Below, piece after piece: positions 22,624-29,766 of a stretch of 37,343 nucleotides of DNA. Source of the stretch: Clostridia bacterium. GTDB taxonomy: Bacteria > Bacillota > Clostridia > Oscillospirales > CAG-272. The stretch spans positions 1 to 37,343 of the forward strand of contig JAGALA010000007.1 of NCBI GenBank assembly GCA_017625935.1. The letters are read 5' to 3'. The position numbers and the translations under genes were made by a program. Position 1 is the stretch's first letter. Each line of letters opens with the position of its first letter. The notes under the pieces are model-generated. The model worked only from the letters and a program-made list of their open reading frames with translations. It did not search any database and was not told the origin of the DNA.

Positions 22624-24585
22624 ATGTTTTATATCGGTACTGCTTACTATCCCGAGCTTTGGGACAGAGAGGAAATAAAGAAAGACGTTGAGAGGATGAA
22701 GTCCCTTGGGCTTAACACCGTCAGAATAGGTGAATTTGCCTGGAGCACGATGGAAAAAGCCGAGGGAGTGTACGATTTTGAGATTTTTAAGTACGTAATG
22801 GACGTTATGTACGAGAACGGAATTTACACGGTTTTGTGTACTCCGTCGTGTACTCCGCCACGTTGGGTTTTCAAAAAGCACCCCGACCTTATGCGCCACA
22901 GCTATAACGGCTATAACAGAATTGTGGTAGACGTTCATTCACGCTGTCATCCCTGCAAAACGCACAAGGGAATCCGCGTGCTTAACGCAAAAATCGCGGA
23001 GGAAATGTCAAAGGCGCTCGGCAATCACCCCGGTCTTATCGGCTGGCAGATTGACAACGAGGTTTATCCCTACGATTTCGGCTGCTTCTGCGACCGCTGT
23101 GCGAGCGAATTCCGCGTTTATCTGAAAAACAAATACAAAACCATCGAAAATTTGAACAAGAAATGGGTAACGAACCGCTGGTCGCTGAATTACGACTCCT
23201 TTGACGATATCAATCCGCCCGCGCCAAAATCCTGGGAGCATCCCTCACACTCCGTTGAGTGGTGGAGATTCCAATGTCAGCTTATCAACACATACGTTTG
23301 GGAGCAGGCAGAGGCAATCCGCAAGCACTCGTCAGCTCCTATCGGCACGGATATGATGATGGACAATGCGTTCAGCTACAGCATAATGAACAAGGGGCTT
23401 GACGTTGTTCAGCACAACCATTACGATAATCAAGACGAGCTATACAAAACATTTTTCAACTATGATTTTTACCGCACGTTAAAGAAAACACCGTTCTGGG
23501 TTACTGAAACTCAGCCCGGCTACAACGGCTCGTATGCCGCATATAACGGTTACCGTCCCTGTGGACACAACTACATAAACTCGCTCGCTCCTATTGTACA
23601 GGGAGGAGAAATGAACCTTTATTGGCTCTTCCGCAGTCATCCGACAGGACACGAGCTTGGTCACGGCGCGGTATATTCAAGCGCGGGTGTGCCTTCACCG
23701 ATTGCACCTTCAATCAAGAAATTAGCCCAAACTCTCGACACGTGTGGGGACTTTTTGAAGAAAACGAAGGTGAAATCCAAGCTTGCACTTACCTATTCGT
23801 CAACCTCGGTAAAGAACTTTATGTTCGCGCCTATTATAACGAAGCTTGACAACTTTGACCACTCCTTCAGACCGCTTATTATCGACACCTTCTACGATGC
23901 GTTCAGACACTACAACGTAGACGTTATTGAAACGGACAAGGATTTGGACGAATATGAAATTATCTTAGCACCGCTGCTTTCCTGCTTTGACGACTGTGGC
24001 TTTGGCGAAAGAGTTACAAAATGGGTTGAAAACGGCGGCACGCTTATTGCTGGCCCGCTCAGCGACATTATGACAGACTACGCAGCTAAGCACACGGATA
24101 AAACGTATTCAATTCTTGAGGAGCTTGGCGGCATCAAGGTGAAGCACCACTTGCCCGTTGAGCAGGACAATTTCAAGGCAAAATGGACACAGGGTGGGGA
24201 ATTTTTCGATATTTCTCTCGGCTGTGACGCTTACGACTGTGTTGACTCCGAGTGCCTTGCCACCTACGAGGGCTTTGACCTTGAGGGTATGTGCGCAATT
24301 TCAAAGCGTAAGGTTGGAAAGGGTACTGTTATTATTCTCGGTACTGCTCCCGACAAGAAAGCACTTTTGAAATTGATTGACAAAGCTCCTATTGCCGACG
24401 CATCACAAAACGTATTTTTAACCAAGCGCGAGGGTGATGAAAACATCATTTGCGCACTTGAAATTGAGGGCAAATGCGGCTACGTTATGCTCGACAAGGA
24501 ATACTATGATATTCTTGGTAAAAAGACAGTTTCGGGCAAGGTTGAAATCGAGCCTTACGGCGCGCTTTTCTTAAAGGAAATTTAA
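22624..24585 (+). CDS. GH42 beta-galactosidase
   Basis: 653 aa from the ATG at 22624 (GGAAGGAGA upstream), 5 bp after the preceding stop. The barrel shows 'GTAYYPELWDREEI' (5-18), 'LNTVRIGEFAW' (30-40), E146 in WQIDNE as acid/base and E295 in FWVTETQPG as nucleophile. A zinc cluster typical of GH42 is present: C108 (or C111) with C154, C156 and C159. The trimerisation domain (~390-590, 'IETDKDLDEYEIILAPLLS') and a short C-terminal domain follow. Cytoplasmic; cleaves terminal beta-galactose from imported oligosaccharides, though GH42 members can prefer galactan or arabinogalactan fragments over lactose. Last gene of the set, followed by a strong terminator. Confidence 0.94.
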   Translation: MFYIGTAYYPELWDREEIKKDVERMKSLGLNTVRIGEFAWSTMEKAEGVYDFEIFKYVMDVMYENGIYTVLCTPSCTPPRWVFKKHPDLMRHSYNGYNRIVVDVHSRCHPCKTHKGIRVLNAKIAEEMSKALGNHPGLIGWQIDNEVYPYDFGCFCDRCASEFRVYLKNKYKTIENLNKKWVTNRWSLNYDSFDDINPPAPKSWEHPSHSVEWWRFQCQLINTYVWEQAEAIRKHSSAPIGTDMMMDNAFSYSIMNKGLDVVQHNHYDNQDELYKTFFNYDFYRTLKKTPFWVTETQPGYNGSYAAYNGYRPCGHNYINSLAPIVQGGEMNLYWLFRSHPTGHELGHGAVYSSAGVPSPIAPSIKKLAQTLDTCGDFLKKTKVKSKLALTYSSTSVKNFMFAPIITKLDNFDHSFRPLIIDTFYDAFRHYNVDVIETDKDLDEYEIILAPLLSCFDDCGFGERVTKWVENGGTLIAGPLSDIMTDYAAKHTDKTYSILEELGGIKVKHHLPVEQDNFKAKWTQGGEFFDISLGCDAYDCVDSECLATYEGFDLEGMCAISKRKVGKGTVIILGTAPDKKALLKLIDKAPIADASQNVFLTKREGDENIICALEIEGKCGYVMLDKEYYDILGKKTVSGKVEIEPYGALFLKEI

Positions 24586-24597
24586 TCTATAAAATTA

Positions 24598-24639
24598 ACA
24601 GGGTGAGCTAAAAAAGCTCACCCTGTGGTTGTTTTTTGA
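24598..24639 (+). terminator. Terminator of the GH3-GH42 gene set
   Basis: ACAGGGTGAGCT pairs perfectly with AGCTCACCCTGT, followed by a T-rich tail ending in TTTTTT. Confidence 0.9.
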
Positions 24640-24652
24640 GGTGGAGATAGAG

Positions 24653-24680
24653 CGGCGGGAGACAAGCCCCCGCCCTACAA
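24653..24680. repeat. GC-rich hairpin element of the TAGGG type
   Basis: GGCGGG (24654-24659) pairs with CCCGCC (24669-24674); the minus strand opens TTGTAGGGCGGGGGC. It stands out from its AT-rich surroundings and resembles the valS-leader element at 3987-4014. I recall similar GTAGGGGCGG-type hairpins as common in gut Clostridia, but this was not checked. Confidence 0.5.
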
Positions 24681-24687
24681 TGATGTA

Positions 24688-24785
24688 TTATTTTACCGAG
24701 ATGTTTTTGAAGGGGCCGTTGTTCACGCTGTTCATATGCTTGATTTTTCCGCATTTGTTATTTAAATCGATTAAAACTTTTCCAT
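24688..24785 (-). pseudogene. Possible remnant of a glycosidase N-terminus
   Basis: Right after the malic enzyme stop, the minus strand has an ATG (24785-24783, overlapping the stop) that opens MEKF then stops. If one base is restored in the A-run, the frame reads MEKVLIDLNNK, continues through KIKHMNSVNNGPF and ends at a stop at 24690-24688. 'K.KHMNSVNNGP' reminds me of the start of GH39-type xylosidases. This would be a frameshifted and truncated relic. The evidence is short and the family assignment is from memory. Confidence 0.35.
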
Positions 24786-25957
24786 TATATTCTTGCAACA
24801 CCTGTTTCTCTTGCAGCCTTGACAACCGCCGCGGCAACTATTTTCGATACTCTTTTATCGAGCGCTGACGGAATTATATTTTCCTCATTCAATTCGCTTT
24901 CGTCAACTAAATCTGCAAGCGCGTACGATGCAGCCTGCTTCATTTCCTCGTTTATCTCGCTTGCGCGACATTCAAGCGCGCCGCGGAAAATTCCCGGGAA
25001 TGCAAGGACGTTGTTGATTTGGTTCGGAAAATCGCTCCTGCCCGTGCCGACAATCCTTGCTCCTGCCGCCTTGGCAAGCTCGGGCATAATCTCGGGCGTT
25101 GGATTTGCCATCGGGAAAACAATTGCATCGTGTGCCATTGATTTTATCATATCGCACGTTACAATATTCGGCGCGCTGACTCCTATAAAGACGTCAGCCC
25201 CGACCATTGCATCGGACAGCGTACCTCTTTTTTGCTGCTTGTTTGTCACCTCGGCAATTTCCATTTGCGCATCGTTTAATTGTAGGTCGCCCTTGCAAAC
25301 GATGCCGCGTGAGTCAAGCATTGTTATATTTTCAGCACCCATATTTAATAGGTGCTTGCAGATGGCAATTCCTGCCGAGCCTGCGCCGCAAATTACGATT
25401 TGAGCCTTATCCATTTGCTTTTTAACTATCTTGAGTGCGTTTATGAGTGCGGCTCCGACAACAACCGCAGTGCCGTGCTGGTCATCGTGAAAAACGGGAA
25501 TATCGCACACCTCTTTTAAGCGGCGCTCGATTTCAAAGCAACGCGGCGATGAGATGTCCTCAAGGTTAATGCCGCCAAACGAGCCCGAGATAAGCTCAAC
25601 GGTGCGAACGATTTCGTCCACGTCCTTGCTTTTTACGCATATGGGGAACGCATCAATATCGGCAAACTCCTTAAAGAGCGCGCATTTACCCTCCATAACG
25701 GGCATTCCCGCAAGCGGCCCTATATCGCCAAGCCCCAAAACGGCAGTGCCGTCGGTGATAACCGCAACAAGGCTTGAGCGGCGAGTCAGCTCCCATGATT
25801 TATTTTCGTCCTTATTTATTTCAAGGCAAGGCTCGGCAACGCCCGGGGTGTAGGCAAGAGATAAATCCTCTCTTGTTTCTATTTTCGCGCGGGAAATTAC
25901 CTCAATTTTGCCCTGCCATTCGTAATGCTTTTTAAGTGATTCTTCTCTAATATTCAT
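24785..25957 (-). CDS. NAD(P)-dependent malic enzyme
   Basis: 390 aa, the usual length of the short bacterial malic enzyme. It converts malate to pyruvate plus CO2 with reduction of NAD(P). Motifs: 'SLAYTPGVAEPCLEI' (~33-47), 'VITDGTAVLGLGDIGPLAGMPVMEGK' over ~66-91 with the catalytic Lys, 'GGINLEDISSPRCFEIE' and 'PVFHDDQHGTAVV' for metal binding, and the Rossmann loop 'ICGAGSAGIAICKHLL'. 'FPMANPTPEI' closes the active site. It follows fumarase by 11 bp, so the pair runs fumarate to malate to pyruvate, giving reducing power. No clear terminator follows before the hairpin at 24598-24626. Confidence 0.95.
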   Translation of the reverse strand: MNIREESLKKHYEWQGKIEVISRAKIETREDLSLAYTPGVAEPCLEINKDENKSWELTRRSSLVAVITDGTAVLGLGDIGPLAGMPVMEGKCALFKEFADIDAFPICVKSKDVDEIVRTVELISGSFGGINLEDISSPRCFEIERRLKEVCDIPVFHDDQHGTAVVVGAALINALKIVKKQMDKAQIVICGAGSAGIAICKHLLNMGAENITMLDSRGIVCKGDLQLNDAQMEIAEVTNKQQKRGTLSDAMVGADVFIGVSAPNIVTCDMIKSMAHDAIVFPMANPTPEIMPELAKAAGARIVGTGRSDFPNQINNVLAFPGIFRGALECRASEINEEMKQAASYALADLVDESELNEENIIPSALDKRVSKIVAAAVVKAARETGVARI

Positions 25958-25968
25958 TTTAACTCTCT

Positions 25969-27339
25969 TTATATCATTTTCTCGGGGTGAAAATACTTAT
26001 CAAACTCGTCAGCCGTCAAATATCCGAGCGAAATTGCGGCTTCCTTCAAGGTGAGCCCTTCTCTGTGTGCAAGCCCAACCACCTTTGCGCTCTTTTCGTA
26101 GCCGATGTGTGGGGTCAAGGCTGTGGCAAGCATAAGTGAATTATTTAGGTTTGCTTTCATTTTTTCACGGTTTGCCTTTATGCCGCTGACACAGTTTTTT
26201 GTAAAGGACACGATAGCGTCGGCAAGCAAATTGACGGATTGCAAATAATTGTTTATTATCACAGGCATAAATACGTTTAATTCAAAGTTGCCCTGTGATG
26301 CGCCTATGGCTATTGATGCATCATTGCCCATAACCTGTACGGCAACCATTGTTACTGCCTCGCATTGCGTTGGATTAACCTTGCCGGGCATAATTGACGA
26401 GCCGGGCTCGTTTTCGGGAATTGTGATTTCGCCAAGACCCAAGCGCGGCCCCGAGGCGAGCCATCTTATATCGTTGGCAATTTTCATAAGGTCGCAGGCG
26501 AGCGCCTTTAACGCACCGTGAGAGAAAACAAGCTCGCACTTTGACGTCAGCGCGTGAAATTTGTTCTTCTCGGTTTTGAATTTTATGCCCGTGATGCTTG
26601 AAATTTGCTTTGCAACCTCGGTATCAAATCCCTTTGGCGCGTTTATGCCCGTGCCGACTGCGGTTGCGCCGAGGGCAAGATTTTTAAGCGGCTCAAGCGA
26701 CTCCTCAATAATTTCAAAATCGCGTTCGACAGATGCGCGCCAGCCGCTAATCTCCTGGCTGAACGCGATGGGCGTTGCGTCTTGCAGGTGCGTTCTGCCG
26801 CTTTTTATTACCCCCTCGTTTTCCACCTCAAGCGCTTCGAGCGTTTCTATAAGAAGCGTGAGCGCGGGAAAAAGTTTGCCGTAAACTGCGGTAACGGCGG
26901 CAATATGCATAGCGGTCGGGAAGGTATCGTTAGAGGACTGCGACATATTTACGTCATCGTTTGGATGAAGGAGCTTTTTGCCCGCACCTTCGTTTACGTA
27001 ATTCGCGATAACCTCGTTTACGTTCATATTTGACTGCGTGCCGCTGCCTGTTTGATAAACAACCAACGGAAAATGGCTGTATAGCTTACCCTTCAGAATT
27101 TCACACGCGGCTTTTTCGATATATTCAAGCTTTTCACTTGTCATACGGTCGGGAACGAGCGTGCGGTTGGCTCTTGCGGCGGCAAGCTTCAATGTGCCGA
27201 AGGCATCAATAATTTCCTTTGGCATTTTATCCTCGCCGATTTTGAAGTTTTGGCGGCTCCTTTCGGTTTGCGCGCCCCAATATTTATTTGCAGGGACGGA
27301 GATTTCGCCCATAGAATCGTGTTCTGTACGGTACTCCAT
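25969..27339 (-). CDS. fumC: Fumarate hydratase, class II
   Basis: 456 aa, full length. It catalyses the reversible hydration of fumarate to malate, without an iron-sulfur cluster. Signatures: 'SGRTHLQDATPIAFSQE' (~180-196) with the catalytic His, and the fumarase/aspartase signature GSSIMPGKVNP (~315-325) with the catalytic Ser loop. 'TGSGTQSNMNVNEV' (~96-109) forms the substrate site. Aspartase and argininosuccinate lyase share the fold, but the KVNPTQCEA context and coupling to malic enzyme favour fumarase. Start supported by AAGGAG before ATG and a good promoter at 27369-27397. Confidence 0.95.
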   Translation of the reverse strand: MEYRTEHDSMGEISVPANKYWGAQTERSRQNFKIGEDKMPKEIIDAFGTLKLAAARANRTLVPDRMTSEKLEYIEKAACEILKGKLYSHFPLVVYQTGSGTQSNMNVNEVIANYVNEGAGKKLLHPNDDVNMSQSSNDTFPTAMHIAAVTAVYGKLFPALTLLIETLEALEVENEGVIKSGRTHLQDATPIAFSQEISGWRASVERDFEIIEESLEPLKNLALGATAVGTGINAPKGFDTEVAKQISSITGIKFKTEKNKFHALTSKCELVFSHGALKALACDLMKIANDIRWLASGPRLGLGEITIPENEPGSSIMPGKVNPTQCEAVTMVAVQVMGNDASIAIGASQGNFELNVFMPVIINNYLQSVNLLADAIVSFTKNCVSGIKANREKMKANLNNSLMLATALTPHIGYEKSAKVVGLAHREGLTLKEAAISLGYLTADEFDKYFHPEKMI

Positions 27340-27368
27340 AATTTACTCCTTAAAGCTTAATATAAATA

Positions 27369-27397
27369 ATTTTAGCATACATATTATATATTTTCAA
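27369..27397 (-). promoter_or_regulatory. fumC promoter
   Basis: On the minus strand, TTGAAA (27397-27392) and TAAAAT (27374-27369), 17-bp spacer. Confidence 0.72.
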
Positions 27398-27448
27398 GTT
27401 TAGTGAAAAATTTTTATTTTATATCTTCCAATTTGAGAATAATAATGA

Positions 27449-27454
27449 TATAAT
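27449..27454 (+). promoter_or_regulatory. -10 box of the thioredoxin/rubrerythrin operon
   Basis: TATAAT 18 bp before the first start codon at 27472. No good -35 hexamer is visible at the proper distance, so an activator-dependent promoter is possible. Confidence 0.45.
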
Positions 27455-27471
27455 ATCAACGAGGTGATGGC

Positions 27472-27669
27472 ATGAAGATTACGTTAAATCCCGACGAGGC
27501 GGTTGTAAAAACCGTAAAGGAGGGGCTAAAAAACAAGGACGGCTTTTGCCCCTGCAAGCTTGGCAGGCTGCCCGAGAACAAATGTATGTGCGAGGAATTT
27601 AAGGCACAAATTAACGACCCCGAATTTGAGGGCTTTTGCCATTGCAAATTGTATTATAAATCGAAATGA
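27472..27669 (+). CDS. Ferredoxin-thioredoxin reductase catalytic-domain-like small protein
   Basis: 65 aa. Three CxC pairs are visible: CPC (26-28), CMC (38-40) and CHC (56-58). These correspond to the six cysteines of the FTR catalytic subunit, which hold a 4Fe-4S cluster next to a redox-active disulfide. The spacing (9 and 15 residues between pairs) differs from the plant-type subunit (16 and 8), and no variable subunit is encoded nearby. It lies 9 bp upstream of a thioredoxin gene, as expected for its partner. It probably passes electrons from ferredoxin to thioredoxin in the cytoplasm. RBS GAGGTGAT. Confidence 0.82.
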   Translation: MKITLNPDEAVVKTVKEGLKNKDGFCPCKLGRLPENKCMCEEFKAQINDPEFEGFCHCKLYYKSK

Positions 27670-27678
27670 GGTGAATTT

Positions 27679-27978
27679 ATGACGGTTAATAAATCTAATT
27701 ACGAAAAAGAGGTTATCGAGGCAGAGGGTACGGTCATCGTTGACTTTTACGCGGATTGGTGCGGCCCTTGCAAAATGATTGCTCCCGTGCTTGACGAAAT
27801 TGTGAGCGAGGCAGGCGGAAAAATCAAGCTTTGCAAGGTAAACTGCGACTCTGACGGTGAGCTTGCTATGGGCTTTGGCGTTGCAAGCATTCCAACGCTT
27901 ATTATTTACAAAAACGGCGAGGTTACTGCGCGCGTTGTTGGTTACCGCACTAAGGATGAAATATTAAAATTACTTTAA
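27679..27978 (+). CDS. trxA: Thioredoxin
   Basis: 99 aa, slightly shorter than typical thioredoxin (~105). Active site WCGPC in 'DFYADWCGPCKMIAPVLDEI' (~22-41) and the cis-Pro in 'VASIPTLIIYKNGE'. It reduces protein disulfides in the cytoplasm. It is flanked by its presumed reductase upstream and rubrerythrin downstream, in one short-spaced operon. Confidence 0.95.
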   Translation: MTVNKSNYEKEVIEAEGTVIVDFYADWCGPCKMIAPVLDEIVSEAGGKIKLCKVNCDSDGELAMGFGVASIPTLIIYKNGEVTARVVGYRTKDEILKLL

Positions 27979-28005
27979 TATAAATTTATTTTAAGGAGCT
28001 AAGAA

Positions 28006-28665
28006 ATGAAAAAGTACACTTGTAAAATTTGCAAAGCGACATTTGAGGTTGAGGACGGAGTAATTGAGCCTGTATGCCCTGTTTGTAAGGCAACGGGTGG
28101 AGCTTTGGAGATAGTTAAGGAGGACAAAATGAACAAGTATTCAGGCACTAAGACAGAGAAAAATCTTGAAGCGGCTTTCGCAGGTGAGAGCCAGGCAAGA
28201 AATAAGTACACCTACTTTGCTTCGGTTGCAAAGAAGGAGGGCTACGAGCAGATTTCCGCACTTTTCTTAAAGACGGCTGACAACGAAAAGGAACACGCAA
28301 AGTTGTGGTTCAAGGAGCTTGGCGGTCTTGGTAACACGAGCGAAAACCTCCTCGCCGCCGCAGAGGGCGAAAACTACGAATGGACGGATATGTACGCTGA
28401 GTTTGCACGCGTAGCTGACGAGGAGGGCTTTACCGAGCTTGCCGCTAAATTCCGTTTGGTAGCCGCTATTGAAAAGGAGCATGAGGAAAGATACCGCGCG
28501 CTTCTTAAAAACGTGGAAACAAAGCAGGTATTTGAAAAGAGCGAGGTTAAGGTTTGGGAATGCCGCAACTGCGGTCACATCGTCGTTGGCACTAAAGCTC
28601 CCGAAATTTGCCCAACCTGCGCACATCCACAGGCATACTTTGAGGTTAGAGAGATTAATTATTAA
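28006..28665 (+). CDS. Rubrerythrin with an extra N-terminal rubredoxin-like domain
   Basis: 219 aa. Residues 1-41 hold a CKIC...CPVC rubredoxin-like knuckle (C6, C9, C24, C27). Residues ~45-175 form the ferritin-like diiron bundle with '[14 protein letters not shown]', '[10 protein letters not shown]', 'VADEEGF' and '[11 protein letters not shown]'. Residues ~183-219 are a normal C-terminal rubredoxin domain (CRNCG...CPTC). Rubrerythrin reduces H2O2 in anaerobes. The protein thus has iron centres at both ends. A strong ribosome binding site plus ATG at the junction (28117-28131) would give a standard ~178-aa rubrerythrin as a second product. Operon with trxA, and a 20-bp terminator stem follows. 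Confidence 0.92.
   Translation: MKKYTCKICKATFEVEDGVIEPVCPVCKATGGALEIVKEDKMNKYSGTKTEKNLEAAFAGESQARNKYTYFASVAKKEGYEQISALFLKTADNEKEHAKLWFKELGGLGNTSENLLAAAEGENYEWTDMYAEFARVADEEGFTELAAKFRLVAAIEKEHEERYRALLKNVETKQVFEKSEVKVWECRNCGHIVVGTKAPEICPTCAHPQAYFEVREINY
28117..28131 (+). promoter_or_regulatory. Internal ribosome binding site and start within rubrerythrin
   Basis: AAGGAGG (28117-28123), five bases, then ATG (28129-28131) in frame at codon 42, exactly where the rubredoxin-like extension ends and the classical rubrerythrin begins. Confidence 0.6.
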
Positions 28666-28707
28666 ACACAAAAAGAAGTGGGACTGCTCCCACTTCTTTT
28701 TGTGTTT
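28664..28707. terminator. Bidirectional terminator with a 20-bp perfect stem
   Basis: AAACACAAAAAGAAGTGGGA pairs perfectly with its reverse complement around CTGC. The stem includes A and T runs, so it can serve both the rubrerythrin operon and the converging lipoprotein gene. Confidence 0.92.
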
Positions 28708-28713
28708 GGCTAA

Positions 28714-29751
28714 TCAATAATTCTGCGTTTTTTGTAGCAAGAAATGTACAACTATTTCCTCTGACATTTCGTGCTCTATAATGCTCTTTGGAATTTCCAC
28801 GAAATATATCGTTGGCTTTTGGGGCGGTGACGAACTATTTTTCGTAATTATTTTTTCACAGGTTATATATACGTTTTTACCATCGGTATAAAAATCACTA
28901 AATCCGATATAGTCATTAATATATGAGTCCGAATAAAATGCCAAAACGTAAATATCTTCGTTTCCAAAATAAAACCACGTCTCATATTTACAATACTGAT
29001 CGCTAAATTCCTTCAATTCCTCGCTATTCTTTATAATCCAAGCATTTGTTGTGTTTAATTCGCTCGCTCTTTCCGCCAGCACCTCTTCTAATTCAAAGGT
29101 ATACCAATCTCTGTTTTCGTGTATGATTGTTATTTCTTTAACCGAATCATCAACGGCAAATATTTCTCTTTTAGGCACCGCAATGCAAGCTTGGGTGTTT
29201 TTTATATAAGAGCCCTCCGGATACGCTTGGTTTTTATAGTAATAGCAGTCTGATTTAATATAAGCATCCTGCGCCTCGGGAAACACCATATCTCGATAAC
29301 CTATAAAGGTCGAATAATCATAGGTTTCATAATGCTCATATATGATTACCGCATAATAATCGTTAAAAAACGTCTGTCCTATTTCTTCTGTGGTGATAAA
29401 CAGCTCGTTGAATTTATCATACGTCTTTATTACCTTATAATAGCAGCCGTACTCCTCGGGGAAATCATCCCCTATGTATCTTCCGTAAATCTGTTCATAA
29501 TACGGTTGGTTTTGCTGAGTAGCAACATTTATTTGAGGGTCTTCCGTATCTTGCGGATTATCGAGATTTACATTGTCGCCGTTAGTGTTATTACCAATGT
29601 CTCTGTTCGTAGTATCGTTTGTGTTGTTGCTCGTTTGGCTTGACGTATCGTTTGTATCACTTTCCGTCGAGCTTGACGGCGTGGCCGTGCATGCGCATAT
29701 CATCAAAGTGGACAGCAAGATTATTAACAAAACGAGCAAATGTTTTTTCAT
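28714..29751 (-). CDS. Putative lipoprotein of unknown function
   Basis: 345 aa. A lipoprotein signal peptide ends in the lipobox MICAC with C21 as the lipidated residue. A long Ser/Thr/Asn/Asp-rich linker (~22-80) should span the wall. The remaining ~265 residues are rich in Tyr, Glu and Asp, with beta-type segments such as 'EITIIHENRDWYTFELEEVL' and 'DIYVLAFYSDSYINDY'; I recognise no family. It starts 15 bp after the stop of the S8 protease gene, so the two form an operon. It could be a protease partner, inhibitor or substrate, but nothing in the sequence decides this. Confidence 0.8.
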   Translation of the reverse strand: MKKHLLVLLIILLSTLMICACTATPSSSTESDTNDTSSQTSNNTNDTTNRDIGNNTNGDNVNLDNPQDTEDPQINVATQQNQPYYEQIYGRYIGDDFPEEYGCYYKVIKTYDKFNELFITTEEIGQTFFNDYYAVIIYEHYETYDYSTFIGYRDMVFPEAQDAYIKSDCYYYKNQAYPEGSYIKNTQACIAVPKREIFAVDDSVKEITIIHENRDWYTFELEEVLAERASELNTTNAWIIKNSEELKEFSDQYCKYETWFYFGNEDIYVLAFYSDSYINDYIGFSDFYTDGKNVYITCEKIITKNSSSPPQKPTIYFVEIPKSIIEHEMSEEIVVHFLLQKTQNY

Positions 29752-29766
29752 TATTTTATCCTCCGT

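Noticed and set aside
27420..27455. Possible PerR-like operator before the FTR-like/Trx/rubrerythrin operon
   Set aside because: The AT-rich sequence has only partial resemblance to the PerR box and would arise easily by chance.
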